This document shows, one piece after another, positions 1-9,450 of a stretch of DNA of 64,000 nucleotides (position 1 is the stretch's first letter; every line of letters begins with the position of its first letter). A model generated the notes under the pieces. That model was not told the origin of the DNA. It saw nothing but the letters and a program-made list of their open reading frames with translations, and did not search any database. The stretch is from contig NZ_VCIX01000092.1 of assembly GCF_006345825.1 (NCBI RefSeq), forward strand, positions 992,001 to 1,056,000. Direction: 5' to 3'. This stretch comes from Paenibacillus paridis. Its GTDB lineage: Bacteria; Bacillota; Bacilli; Paenibacillales; Paenibacillaceae. The position numbers were made by a program, and so were the translations under genes.

Positions 1-1992
1 CAAACGATGTGGCTGATTACAACCGAAACACAGTTAGATGAGAATATGGAGCTGAAGTATAATTCGGGTGTGAAAGGCTATCCGGATCAGCAAACGATGT
101 ACAATCATTTCGATAATTTGATCAAGAGCGGCTCGAAAGGCATTTATGATTTCTTGCTCAATTGCAGCTATCATACAGCTTGTACCGAAGCTTATGCCTA
201 TTACACAGCCAAGCCTATTCAATTTGAATGGCTGGATGAATATCGGACGAATCTATTAGATCCAGATTCGTTAGCTGAGCTGGTTGCTTATCGTCCGGAG
301 GTTTATTATGCCTACCCCGCAGGAGAAATGTGGTGGGGACCTAACCGACGCAATGTCGTATTGCCTGGAAATGACTATCAGGGTGGAGCAACGCTTACGA
401 CTGCGAATGACAAATGGGTGCTGCCTACATTCGATCCTAAGGTAAAAACCGATGTACTGCTCGTCAATCTCGAGGATGACCCAGCGACGACGGTTTATGG
501 AAAAGCATTGCTGGAGTTAGGGAGCTTAAAGGATGGAACGCGGGATACCGTCTATATGGGTTATCGCCGAAATTTAGGCGCATTGCCGGAGATTGATAGC
601 TATTTCACGAACGAATTTACAACGTTAGAGAATGGGACGGTTGTTCAGGTTCTGAACCCACAGGCAAGTGCTACCGCTGAGATTGTATATCAGACGGCCG
701 AAGGCAAAGTATGGGCACTCAGGGACGGAAACCTTTGGATTATTGGGGATACAAACTGGATACAAAGCTTTGAAGGCAAGGAGCCGAAAGGAACGGCCAA
801 GTACATTGATGAGTTGGATTTTGCAGCTGTAAATGGCACTACGCCGACACCATCACCAATAGCAACGCCAACGGCAACGCCAACAGCAACACCAACGCCA
901 ACAGCGACACCGACAAGCAACAATAGTAATAAAACAAGTCGTTTTGTGATCGATGAGGGCAAGGTGATTGTAGAGCTTGGCAGCAATGAAACTCTCTTTT
1001 CAGTACCCCTAGAGAAAGTGGGGAACCTTCCTGTGCAGGTGAAATCAGGAGCGGCCGTATTTACGATTAATCCAGCCGTACTTAGCAGGCTTTCGGAGCA
1101 GGCGGGGGTAACCTCGGGCGCTATTCTCGAGGTTCAAATGTTGCCTGTAAAAGATTCGAACATCTCGAACTCTCCGGTACGGGGAGGGAAAGCGCGAGTA
1201 GTCGCCGCAGGCCAAGTGTATGAGCTTGGCATTACGTTAACGAAGCCAGATGGAACGGTTTACACAGCTGAACAAGTATCGGGTGACGTGGAGATCACAT
1301 TGCCTTTTACAACGGGATTGGATCAGGATCTTCTAGGCATTTATTTCTTTAACGAGTCCACAAAGCAATGGGAGTATGTAGGCGGCACGGTAGATACGGA
1401 TACGATAAAGGTCAAGCTGAAGCATCTTAGCAAATACGCAGTGCTGGAGTATAACAAGACATTCGAGGATGTTCCAGCAGCTCATTGGGCCGCTAGCACA
1501 CTTCAAGTACTGGCAGCGAAGCATCTTGTAACCGGCGTGACCGAATCCATATTCAAGCCTGCAGCCTTGACGACCCGAGCTGAATTCACTGCTCTACTGG
1601 TTCGGGCATTAGATCTTGAGCTCACGGACATTGCTACAGGATTTAAGGATGTTAAAGCGGATTCGTGGTATGCGAAAAGCATTCAAGCTGCTGTAGCGGC
1701 GGGTATTGTTACAGGAATAAGCGAAGACAGCTTCGGGCCGAATCAACCGATCACACGTGCGGAAATAGCGGCTCTGATGGGGAGAGCACTTAAGCTAACG
1801 GGGAATACCGCTAGCGGTGATTTGTTCTCCGATACGCAAGAAATACCAAGCTGGGCATTGTCTTACGTAACGGAGCTTAAGCTTGCAGGCCTTGTCCAAG
1901 GCAGAACAAACAATCGTTTCGCGCCACAGGAAAAGGCAACGAGGGCGGAAGCCGCAACCTTTATCTTTGCCATCATCAAGGATAAGAACTAA
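1..1992 (+). CDS. S-layer-homology (SLH) anchored extracellular protein, 5' end outside the window
   Basis: The reading frame is open from the first base, so the N-terminus and any signal peptide lie upstream. The first 275 or so residues resemble no family I can name; they are rich in Tyr and Trp, as in carbohydrate-active exoenzymes. A Thr-Pro linker follows (bases 841-915), then a beta-rich segment of about 170 residues of the kind often placed before SLH modules in paenibacilli. Three SLH modules end the protein, starting near bases 1462, 1642 and 1822, each with a TRAE-type motif. SLH modules bind pyruvylated secondary cell-wall polymer, so the protein is probably held on the cell surface. 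The neighbouring GH42 and GH78 genes suggest a role in polysaccharide use, but the catalytic function is unknown. Confidence 0.85.
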   Translation, partial: QTMWLITTETQLDENMELKYNSGVKGYPDQQTMYNHFDNLIKSGSKGIYDFLLNCSYHTACTEAYAYYTAKPIQFEWLDEYRTNLLDPDSLAELVAYRPEVYYAYPAGEMWWGPNRRNVVLPGNDYQGGATLTTANDKWVLPTFDPKVKTDVLLVNLEDDPATTVYGKALLELGSLKDGTRDTVYMGYRRNLGALPEIDSYFTNEFTTLENGTVVQVLNPQASATAEIVYQTAEGKVWALRDGNLWIIGDTNWIQSFEGKEPKGTAKYIDELDFAAVNGTTPTPSPIATPTATPTATPTPTATPTSNNSNKTSRFVIDEGKVIVELGSNETLFSVPLEKVGNLPVQVKSGAAVFTINPAVLSRLSEQAGVTSGAILEVQMLPVKDSNISNSPVRGGKARVVAAGQVYELGITLTKPDGTVYTAEQVSGDVEITLPFTTGLDQDLLGIYFFNESTKQWEYVGGTVDTDTIKVKLKHLSKYAVLEYNKTFEDVPAAHWAASTLQVLAAKHLVTGVTESIFKPAALTTRAEFTALLVRALDLELTDIATGFKDVKADSWYAKSIQAAVAAGIVTGISEDSFGPNQPITRAEIAALMGRALKLTGNTASGDLFSDTQEIPSWALSYVTELKLAGLVQGRTNNRFAPQEKATRAEAATFIFAIIKDKN

Positions 1993-2005
1993 GACGGTTA
2001 GGTTG

Positions 2006-2033
2006 GCGGCCTCATAGCCTTTCGTGAGGCCGC
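2006..2033 (+). terminator. Stem-loop after the SLH protein gene
   Basis: A 9-bp GC-rich stem (GCGGCCTCA / TGAGGCCGC) starts 14 bases after the stop codon. No T-run follows, so it is either a weak terminator or a 3'-end stabilising hairpin. Confidence 0.45.
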
Positions 2034-2102
2034 TCCACCCCTCTTCAATGAAAGTAGCGCAGTTGGTCAACAGGGTAATTATCATAAATAAGAGGTGTTA
2101 GT

Positions 2103-4259
2103 ATGTCGAAAGCAGGTTTCATTCCTTTTGGTTTTCAGTATTACCGTTCCCCAACTCCTTATCGGGATCAATGGGAAGAGGATCTACGCAACCTATCCCA
2201 AATGGGATTTAACTGCGTAAAGTTCTGGGTGCAGTGGCGGGCGAGCCATCCAGCCGAAAACACTTTTGTGTTTGATGATATCCGAGAGTTAATGGATATC
2301 GCCGGCCGCTATGGATTAAAGGTTGTGCTCAACACCCTGTTTGACGTCGCTCCGGCGTGGTTTTACAAGAAATATCCAGATTCCAAAATGATCACATCAG
2401 ATGGAACGGTTATTGAACCGAGAGCGTTAAGTTACCGACAAATAGGCGGAGCTCCAGGCCCTTGCTATCATCATGCGCCGGGACAACTGGAGAAAGACAA
2501 GTTTTTGGCGGAGGCGGTAAAGGCGTTTAGGGATCATCCTGCTTTGTGGGTATGGGACTTATGGAACGAACCTGAGCTGACAGCCGGAATTAAACGTGAG
2601 CTGTCCTTTGATAATCAGGTTTGTTATTGCGGGCATTCTTTGCAAGCATTCGGAGGATGGCTGGAGCATAAATATGGCACGCTGGAAGCACTTAATTACA
2701 AATGGCAGCGTACCTATCAAGATTGGGATGAAATTGAACCCCCTCGCGGGCAAGCCGTATTTAACGATATGGTCGATTGGCGCTTGTTTATGTCAGATGC
2801 TTTAACGGATGACTTGAAAAGCCGCGTAGCGGTAGTCAAGCAATTCGATTCCATTCATCCTGTCATGGTGCATACCGTTCCCTCCCCGATTTTTAATCTC
2901 ATTACAGCAGGGTCGGATGATTTCAAATTGGCGGAGCCTTGCGACTTATTCGGCAATAGCTTGGGATCGTCGGCCTGGTCCGCGGATCTCTTGATCTCAG
3001 CGGCGAAGGGAAAGCCGATTATTAATTCGGAAATTCATGCGCTGCCTGGAAATACGGCACTCAAACCGCAAAAGCTTCCATGGCTAGAGCTGAAAAAACA
3101 TATATTAATCCCGCTCGCTAGAGGCATAAGCGGTTTTTTGTTCTGGCAATACCGTCCAGAAGTGCTAGGACATGAGGCGCCAGCATGGGGAAGCACTTAC
3201 TTGGATGGAAGCGAAACACCGTGGCTAAGGGAAATGGCGAGCTTAAACGAGACGATTCAAGCGAATCGCAATTCATTGCTCAATTCGTACAGACCATCGG
3301 ATGGAGTCGCCATTTTGTTCAGCTCGGAAAACCAAATTGCTAATTTCTCCGTTTACGCGCATTTGGATACCTATACAGATTCCGTACAAGGAGCACACAA
3401 GCTTCTGCATGATTTGAACTACAAGGTCGAATTTATTCATGACCATGATATTTCAAAAGAGGAATTGGCCAAGTATAAATGCCTGTGGATGCCTTACCCT
3501 CTCTATTTAAACAAACAAATGACGGATGTCATTCGTGAGTGGGTAAGGGAAGGCGGAATTCTTCTGTCCGAATGCTCCTTTGGAGCTTTGCAAGCGGAGG
3601 ATGGCACGCATAGTTATCAAGTGCCTGGTTATGGGTTTGATGAAGTATTTGGAATACGTGAAACGTGGATTCACTCTATAGAAAATTTAGATCATAGCTA
3701 TCATCATGTTACAGTTCAATCCAAGCAGAAAATTCCATTGAACAGTGCGCTTGGAAATGATCCTGCGCAAGGTTCCTACTACAAAACGGAAATTGAGCTG
3801 CTAAAGGATGTAAGGGTTGCCGCAACATTTAGTGAAGATAGCTCGGCTGCCGTAACGGTTGCAGATTACGGGAAAGGGAAAGCGGTTTGGGTAGGCACCT
3901 TACTCGGCGCATCCTATTGGCAAGATGAGGATAAGAATACGCTTGATTTTATACGAAAACTACTCGGGGAAGAACTTGGTATGGAGCCTTATGTGAAGGT
4001 TCATGGCGGTCAGGCTCGTGCAGATGTTCTGGAATGGAAGCATGATGGCGAAGCGGGAGCTTTTCTATTTGTTCATAACACGACGAATAGGGATACGGAG
4101 TTTACGGTGAGTTTACCATTCACCTATGAGCGAGTAACGCCATGGTTTCCAGAAGGAGCTAATACCTTAGAAGAGAACGATGTTACCGATTCTATAAGGC
4201 TATCCCTAAAAGCAGGCGATATCCAAGTGTTTCAATTGCATCAGCCATTTACTCGTTAA
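2103..4259 (+). CDS. Beta-galactosidase, glycoside hydrolase family 42
   Basis: A 718-residue protein with the three-part GH42 layout: an N-terminal TIM barrel (about 1-380), a trimerisation/amidotransferase-like domain (about 395-625) and a small C-terminal beta domain. The barrel carries WDLWNEPEL, with E156 as the likely acid/base, and INSEIHALPGN, with E310 as the likely nucleophile. It has no signal peptide, so it should act in the cytoplasm on imported beta-galactosides, for example galactan or rhamnogalacturonan side-chain fragments. The length is near the usual 650-700 residues. The ATG follows an AGAGGTG ribosome site. The GH78 gene 70 bp downstream suggests co-expression. GH42 assignment is confident; the exact substrate is not. 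Confidence 0.92.
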   Translation: MSKAGFIPFGFQYYRSPTPYRDQWEEDLRNLSQMGFNCVKFWVQWRASHPAENTFVFDDIRELMDIAGRYGLKVVLNTLFDVAPAWFYKKYPDSKMITSDGTVIEPRALSYRQIGGAPGPCYHHAPGQLEKDKFLAEAVKAFRDHPALWVWDLWNEPELTAGIKRELSFDNQVCYCGHSLQAFGGWLEHKYGTLEALNYKWQRTYQDWDEIEPPRGQAVFNDMVDWRLFMSDALTDDLKSRVAVVKQFDSIHPVMVHTVPSPIFNLITAGSDDFKLAEPCDLFGNSLGSSAWSADLLISAAKGKPIINSEIHALPGNTALKPQKLPWLELKKHILIPLARGISGFLFWQYRPEVLGHEAPAWGSTYLDGSETPWLREMASLNETIQANRNSLLNSYRPSDGVAILFSSENQIANFSVYAHLDTYTDSVQGAHKLLHDLNYKVEFIHDHDISKEELAKYKCLWMPYPLYLNKQMTDVIREWVREGGILLSECSFGALQAEDGTHSYQVPGYGFDEVFGIRETWIHSIENLDHSYHHVTVQSKQKIPLNSALGNDPAQGSYYKTEIELLKDVRVAATFSEDSSAAVTVADYGKGKAVWVGTLLGASYWQDEDKNTLDFIRKLLGEELGMEPYVKVHGGQARADVLEWKHDGEAGAFLFVHNTTNRDTEFTVSLPFTYERVTPWFPEGANTLEENDVTDSIRLSLKAGDIQVFQLHQPFTR

Positions 4260-4262
4260 TTC

Positions 4263-4283
4263 AAGCAGCAGCGCTTTTTTTTT
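4263..4283 (+). terminator. Weak stem plus T-run between the GH42 and GH78 genes
   Basis: A 4-bp stem (AAGC/GCTT) is followed by nine T residues directly after the GH42 stop codon. The stem is so short that it probably only attenuates read-through into the GH78 gene. Confidence 0.3.
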
Positions 4284-4329
4284 AATTGCATAAGCAGACA
4301 AACTAACGAAATGGATGGGGACTAGAACA

Positions 4330-7242
4330 ATGATAACGATGAATTGGCAAGCAAAGTGGATTTGGGGAGAAGGTGAGGAAAGTCCCCGCAATGAATGGAG
4401 ATGCTTCCGTAAAACATTCGACGTGTCGGCTGTAACCGAGTCTCTCTCAGGCGCAAAACTAAGAATTACGGCTGATTCACGATATGTTCTATACGTAAAT
4501 GGAACTAGGCTTGGGCGGGGACCTGTTCGATCATGGCCGAACGAGCAGTCTTATGATACGTACGAAGTTAGTCATCTTCTAAATGCTGGCGAAGAAAATA
4601 CGATTGCTGTGCTCGTCATGCACTTCGGGTTGTCGACGTTCTACTATGTAAGGGGACGGGGAGGTTTGTTGGTTGAGCTTAATGATGCGGATGGGAATGT
4701 CCTCGTCGCGACCGACTCGACTTGGCTGAACTCGCGTCATCTTGGGCAGCATCCACGAGCACCGCGGATGTCTGTTCAGCAAGCATTCTCCGAATACGTT
4801 GATGCTACAGCTTGGGATTCATCATGGATGGAGCTGGCAGATAACAATACGGGATGGACGAATGCGATCGCTCTTGGTTCGGTCGGTATGGCGCCTTGGA
4901 CGACGCTTAAGCCGAGGGACATCCCGATGCTGACGGACGAGACCGTATACCCTGTGCGGGTGGAGTCATTGGCGAAGGTGAGATCGTTCCATGCGACAAC
5001 AGCGATTGATGTTCGGAATGCGCTGAACGACGGCAGTGAGGACCATGCGAATAGGTTGGAATTCACGGGATTCCTGGTGACTGCAATTCGCGCAAAATGT
5101 GCGGGTGCAGTAACGCTTGGCTTCCTGCAGGGGGGAGAATGCTTTCGCGAGCTGTCCGTTAATGGTGAATTGGTCACCGAGGATCGGATATATGGGACCG
5201 CTCCCGAACGTTATATGGATGTTAACCTGAACGAAGGGGATAATCTGCTCATCATCGATGTATCTGGCAGCCTCCATGCCGGCAAGCTGCAGCTCGGCAT
5301 ATACGGAGAAGAAAGCGGGGAATTGTCATTCGTTGCCCCTTTAGAGCTGCAAGCAGATCATTCTACATCCACCTTCTTACGAATCGGTCCATTCGACGCT
5401 ATCATGCCAATTGATCATCAGCCCGTTCGTGCGCTCGATTGGAATCATCCGACCTATCTTGAATTGCTCGGAGCGCTGAAACGACCGGAGGATTTGGAGC
5501 GATACGAAAAATGGATAAGCCCCATTGATCCGAAGTACGTGTCCGAGGTCGATGTGTTCGCACTAAGTGTTTGGCGTAAAGAAAACGTGAAATTTGCGAT
5601 CCCCGCACAGCTTCAGAACGCTATCATTCCGAATACTGAGGCAGGTATCGTGCCCTTATTCGAAGGCTACGATACCGAGGTGCTGTTCGATCTGGGCAAG
5701 GAATATTCGGGGTATCTATCATTTGAAATCGAGGCAGAAGCGGGAACGGTACTTGATTGGTACGGATTTGAATACCTATCTGGACAATATCGACAGGATA
5801 CATTCGATCTAGATCATACGCTTCGTTACGTATGCCATGAAGGCAGGCAAGTGTATGAGACGCCTATTCGCCGTGGCTTCCGTTACTTGGCGTTGACGGT
5901 GCGCGGGGCAAAGGTACCGGTGCGTATTTATGGCGTGACCTTCATTCAAAGCAACTATCCGATGGCTGAGATTGGGCGGTTTGAATGCTCCGACGCGCTT
6001 CTGAACGATATCTGGGAAATTAGCCGGCATACGACAAAGCTGTGCATGGAAGACACATTCGTTGATTGCCCGGCGTATGAGCAAACGTTCTGGGTCGGTG
6101 ACAGCCGGAACGAAGCGCTTGTTAGCAATTACTTGTATGGGGTGCAGGATATTCTGAAGCGTTGCTTGCGACTTGTCCCAGGCTCCAAGCACCATTCGCC
6201 TCTCTATGCGAACCAAGTGCCGAGCGGATGGAGCAGCGTGATTCCGAATTGGACGTTCTTCTGGGCGATCGCTTGTGCGGAATATTACGAGCAAACCGGG
6301 GATGAAGCGTTCGCGGTGGAGATGTATGACGCTATTCGGTACACGGCGGAGCATTATTTGCTCAAGATTGACGAACGCGGCTTGTTTAATGTAGAAGGCT
6401 GGAACATGCTGGATTGGTCGCCAATCGACCAGCCGAATGATGGTATTGTTACGCATCAGAACATGTTTTTGGTTCAGACGTTACGGGTAGCTGCACAATT
6501 GGGGAGGATCGCGAAGGATGAGGGAGGCGCTGCGAAATTCGAAGCAGCAGCTAACGATCTTGCAAGTGCAATCAATGAGCAGCTGTGGGATGAAGAGATG
6601 AAGGCGTATATCGATTGCATCCATGCGGATGGCCGTCGTTCCGAAAGCCTTAGCATACATTCGCAGGTTGTAGCCTCACTTACAGGAGTCGTTCAGGGGG
6701 AACGCAAGCAAACGATTGATGCTTATCTTGTTCAACCTCCTGAACACTTCGTGCAAATCGGTAGCCCATTCATGTCCTTCTTCTATTATGAGTCGTTGGC
6801 CAAGCTGGGCGAAGTTCGTCTCATCTTGGACGATATCCGCCACCACTATGGCATGATGATCCGTCATGGCGCAACTACGTGCTGGGAGCAATATCCGAAC
6901 TTCCTCGAGAATCGGGCTAATCCGGATATGCTATCGCGCAGTCACTGCCATGCATGGTCGTCTGCCCCAGCCTATTTCTTAGGTCGTGAGGTGCTCGGCG
7001 TGAGAAGCTTGACGACGGGCTGGACCGAAGTTGAAATTGCGCCTGTTCCATGCGGGCTTACATGGGCGAAGGGCAGTGTTCCTCACCCGGCAGGCGGACG
7101 GATTGATGTGTCATGGACCGCTGATGAGCGTAACCGGACGATTCAACTGCACGTGTCCTATCCGGAAGGGATGATGGCTCGTTTCCGTTTGCCGGAAGGC
7201 TATACGGGATCGATCACTGAAATGAAGCTGGGAAATTTATAA
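4330..7242 (+). CDS. Alpha-L-rhamnosidase, glycoside hydrolase family 78
   Basis: An approximately 970-residue protein with N-terminal beta domains (including the carbohydrate-binding region before the barrel), then an (alpha/alpha)6 catalytic domain and a C-terminal beta domain. The segment DCPAYEQTFWVGDSR matches the GH78 signature around the catalytic acid, and the later SHCHAWSSAP segment matches the conserved region near the base. There is no signal peptide, so it should act in the cytoplasm by removing alpha-L-rhamnose from oligosaccharides. I prefer the ATG at 4330 because GGATGGGGA sits 9 bp upstream; an ATG at 4315 is also in frame. Next to the GH42 enzyme it would fit breakdown of rhamnose- and galactose-containing plant or bacterial polysaccharides. 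Confidence 0.88.
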   Translation: MITMNWQAKWIWGEGEESPRNEWRCFRKTFDVSAVTESLSGAKLRITADSRYVLYVNGTRLGRGPVRSWPNEQSYDTYEVSHLLNAGEENTIAVLVMHFGLSTFYYVRGRGGLLVELNDADGNVLVATDSTWLNSRHLGQHPRAPRMSVQQAFSEYVDATAWDSSWMELADNNTGWTNAIALGSVGMAPWTTLKPRDIPMLTDETVYPVRVESLAKVRSFHATTAIDVRNALNDGSEDHANRLEFTGFLVTAIRAKCAGAVTLGFLQGGECFRELSVNGELVTEDRIYGTAPERYMDVNLNEGDNLLIIDVSGSLHAGKLQLGIYGEESGELSFVAPLELQADHSTSTFLRIGPFDAIMPIDHQPVRALDWNHPTYLELLGALKRPEDLERYEKWISPIDPKYVSEVDVFALSVWRKENVKFAIPAQLQNAIIPNTEAGIVPLFEGYDTEVLFDLGKEYSGYLSFEIEAEAGTVLDWYGFEYLSGQYRQDTFDLDHTLRYVCHEGRQVYETPIRRGFRYLALTVRGAKVPVRIYGVTFIQSNYPMAEIGRFECSDALLNDIWEISRHTTKLCMEDTFVDCPAYEQTFWVGDSRNEALVSNYLYGVQDILKRCLRLVPGSKHHSPLYANQVPSGWSSVIPNWTFFWAIACAEYYEQTGDEAFAVEMYDAIRYTAEHYLLKIDERGLFNVEGWNMLDWSPIDQPNDGIVTHQNMFLVQTLRVAAQLGRIAKDEGGAAKFEAAANDLASAINEQLWDEEMKAYIDCIHADGRRSESLSIHSQVVASLTGVVQGERKQTIDAYLVQPPEHFVQIGSPFMSFFYYESLAKLGEVRLILDDIRHHYGMMIRHGATTCWEQYPNFLENRANPDMLSRSHCHAWSSAPAYFLGREVLGVRSLTTGWTEVEIAPVPCGLTWAKGSVPHPAGGRIDVSWTADERNRTIQLHVSYPEGMMARFRLPEGYTGSITEMKLGNL

Positions 7243-7262
7243 GCTAAGCTGTGAATGTAATG

Positions 7263-7306
7263 AAGAGAGGCTCTAAGGCTGCTATTACCTTGGAGTCTCT
7301 CTTTTC
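7263..7306 (+). terminator. Rho-independent terminator after the GH78 gene
   Basis: A long stem (AAGAGAGGCTCTAAGG with CCTTGGAGTCTCTCTT, one mismatch region) is followed by TTTTCG. It separates the glycosidase genes from the downstream regulated operon. Confidence 0.8.
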
Positions 7307-7366
7307 GTTTTGATACTTGTGCTTCCTGTCTCCAATTTCTCTTCATTATTTTATTTGAAATACCTC

Positions 7367-7395
7367 TTGAATGTATCAGTGACACATAATAGTAT
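7367..7395 (+). promoter_or_regulatory. Sigma-A-type promoter with an operator palindrome in its spacer
   Basis: TTGAAT (7367-7372) and TAGTAT (7390-7395) are 17 bp apart. The spacer is almost entirely filled by the imperfect palindrome GTATCAGTGACAC (7373-7385; 7 of 8 pairs match if flanking AT is included). The same motif in perfect form lies in the promoter of the GntR-LacI gene at 11212. A further half-site GTATCA is at 7401-7406. A repressor bound here would block RNA polymerase directly. Confidence 0.7.
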
Positions 7396-7448
7396 TAAGT
7401 GTATCAGAACATATCAATTAGGATCAATTGATTCGGAGGAGTGTTGGA

Positions 7449-8348
7449 ATGGCCAATTTAAAGCTGGGAATCAATCTTGGTTTTGCAATCAACAAGTACG
7501 TTGAGCCAGAAGTGTGGACGCGTATTGTAGCTGAAGATCTCGGGATCAAATACGTTCAATTCGTCGCCGATTTATTAAATGTCTTTCTACCGCCCGACAT
7601 TGTGGACCGCCAGGTGGAGAGGATTAATGAATGTACACAGAAACATGATCTTGCAATTACGAGTACGTTTACAAGTGCATTTACGCGTGTTAACCACTTC
7701 ATGCATCCAGATGCAGATACCCGCAAAGCTTGGCTGAATTGGTTTAAGCGATTCGCAAACATCTCTGTTCAGATGGGTGCGAGAACGACAGGCAGCCATT
7801 TCGGCATACTCACCTTTGCTGATTATGACGATGTTCGGCGCAGAGAATTTATCATCGAAGAAGGGATCAAGAATTGGCAGGAGCTTAGCTGGTATTGTAA
7901 GGAGCTCGGCATGGAATATTTGAATTTTGAGCCGATGTCTATTCCGCGGGAAATGGCCAATACGGTCGAGGATACCAAGGAGCTGCTGGCAAGATTAAAC
8001 GATGGTGCCGGAATTCCGTTCAAGGTATGCCTGGACGTGGGCCACGCTCCCCATCCGAATGACCGTGATCCGTACCGGTGGGTTAGGGAGCTTGGCAGCG
8101 TCTCGCCAATCATCCATATCCAACAAACCGAGAAGGACCATAGTCGGCATTGGCCCTTCACGGAAGAATACAATAAGCTTGGCATCATTCATGGCGAGCC
8201 ATTGATCGAAGCAATTAAACAATCGGGTGCGACCGAGGCGGAAATTATATTCGAGCTTTCCCATCGGGAGGCGTGGTCGACCGAATTCAGAATTATCCAG
8301 GATCACATAGAGTCGGTAAACTACTGGCGCCAATTCATTAAGAACTAA
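7449..8348 (+). CDS. Sugar phosphate isomerase/epimerase-like TIM-barrel protein
   Basis: A 299-residue protein of the xylose-isomerase-like TIM-barrel family (AP endonuclease 2 fold), which includes tagatose/psicose 3-epimerases and several tetrulose-phosphate epimerases. Likely metal ligands are visible in order: the Glu of LNFEPMS, Asp and His of CLDVGHAPH, His of IHIQQTEKDH and Glu of IIFELSHREA. The ATG at 7449 is preceded by GGAGGA with 8-bp spacing. It is the first gene of a four-gene operon behind an operator-bearing promoter, followed by two polyol-type dehydrogenases and an Rpe-like epimerase. It probably isomerises or epimerises a ketose or ketose phosphate; the substrate cannot be named. 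Confidence 0.75.
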   Translation: MANLKLGINLGFAINKYVEPEVWTRIVAEDLGIKYVQFVADLLNVFLPPDIVDRQVERINECTQKHDLAITSTFTSAFTRVNHFMHPDADTRKAWLNWFKRFANISVQMGARTTGSHFGILTFADYDDVRRREFIIEEGIKNWQELSWYCKELGMEYLNFEPMSIPREMANTVEDTKELLARLNDGAGIPFKVCLDVGHAPHPNDRDPYRWVRELGSVSPIIHIQQTEKDHSRHWPFTEEYNKLGIIHGEPLIEAIKQSGATEAEIIFELSHREAWSTEFRIIQDHIESVNYWRQFIKN

Positions 8349-8379
8349 GCAGCACGGATAACAGATTGGAGGGGGAAGG

Positions 8380-9450
8380 ATGAAGGGTTGCGTACTGCAC
8401 GGACTCGGAGATTTGAGAGTGGAGGAAGTCGATACTCCCACGCCCAAAGAGGGCGAAGTGCTTCTGCAGATTAAAGCATGCGGGGTGTGCGGCTCCGATA
8501 TTCCACGGGTATTCACCAAGGGAACCTACCGTTTCCCGACCATACCCGGGCATGAATTCTCCGGGCTAGTCGTACAAGCGGGAGAAGGCGTTGATCCCGG
8601 CTGGATCGGAAGAAGAGCAGCAGTCTTTCCTTTGCTGCCTTGTCGCAAATGCGCTTCTTGCGAGATTGGCGAATTCGCCCAATGCGAGGACTACGATTAC
8701 ATGGGCTCGCGGCGAGATGGTGCTTTCGCGGAATTTATCTGCGTCCCGATATGGAATTTGGTCGCTGCGCCCGATACGTTGTCCTATGAGGAATTGGCCA
8801 TGGTTGAGCCGGCGGCAGTAGCCGTACATGCTTTGCGGCAAGCTGGAATTGGCATCGGAGATCAGGTTCTGATCAGCGGAGCAGGTCCGATCGGCATGAT
8901 GCTGGCATTGTGGGCCAGAGCCTGGGGGGCATCCCGTGTATTGCTCGCGGATATTGATCCGGCTAAGCTTGATTTTGCTGTAGGCAAGGGGTTCCCGGAT
9001 GTATGCAATCCCTTGCAAGGCGACATCAAAAAGTGGGTATACGGTCTGACAGGACGAGGCGCAGATGTATCGGTAGAAGGAGCCGGAAGCCCGGTTTCAT
9101 GGGAAAATTGTCTAAAATCAACTCGGAACTTTGGTAAGGTAGTGCTGATGGGCAATCCAGCCGGAGGCATGAGCCTGACGCAGGATGGCTATTGGGAAAT
9201 TCTCCGCAAGCAGCTGACGCTAAGCGGTACTTGGAATTCCTCCTATTCGGACATTCCTAAGAACGAGTGGAAACTAGCCGTCGATTATATGGCAGCGGGC
9301 AAGCTGGATGTGAAGCCCCTCATTAGCCATAGGCTTACGCTTGAGGGGATCTATGAGGGAATGGTTATGATGCGTGACCGTAAAGGCTTTTTTAACAAAG
9401 TCATGTATGTCAATTCTAACGAATCCATAAAGGTGGAGATGAATAAATGA
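8380..9450 (+). CDS. Zinc-dependent MDR dehydrogenase, galactitol-1-phosphate 5-dehydrogenase-like
   Basis: A 356-residue medium-chain dehydrogenase. The catalytic zinc ligands appear in ACGVCGSD and PGHEFSG, and the structural zinc lobe in PCRKCASCEIGEFAQC (four Cys). The Rossmann motif GAGPIG lies near residue 168. The segment TKGTYRFPTIPGHEFSG is close to that of GatD-type galactitol-1-phosphate dehydrogenases, so the substrate may be a polyol phosphate oxidised to a ketose phosphate with NAD. The start has a GGAGGGGGAAGG ribosome site. It lies 31 bp after the isomerase gene and overlaps the next gene by 4 bp, indicating translational coupling. Confidence 0.82.
   Translation: MKGCVLHGLGDLRVEEVDTPTPKEGEVLLQIKACGVCGSDIPRVFTKGTYRFPTIPGHEFSGLVVQAGEGVDPGWIGRRAAVFPLLPCRKCASCEIGEFAQCEDYDYMGSRRDGAFAEFICVPIWNLVAAPDTLSYEELAMVEPAAVAVHALRQAGIGIGDQVLISGAGPIGMMLALWARAWGASRVLLADIDPAKLDFAVGKGFPDVCNPLQGDIKKWVYGLTGRGADVSVEGAGSPVSWENCLKSTRNFGKVVLMGNPAGGMSLTQDGYWEILRKQLTLSGTWNSSYSDIPKNEWKLAVDYMAAGKLDVKPLISHRLTLEGIYEGMVMMRDRKGFFNKVMYVNSNESIKVEMNK

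Noticed and set aside
5809..6456. 215-codon open frame antisense to the GH78 gene
   Set aside because: It lies wholly inside a gene with clear family motifs, has no ribosome site, and its predicted product has no recognisable features.
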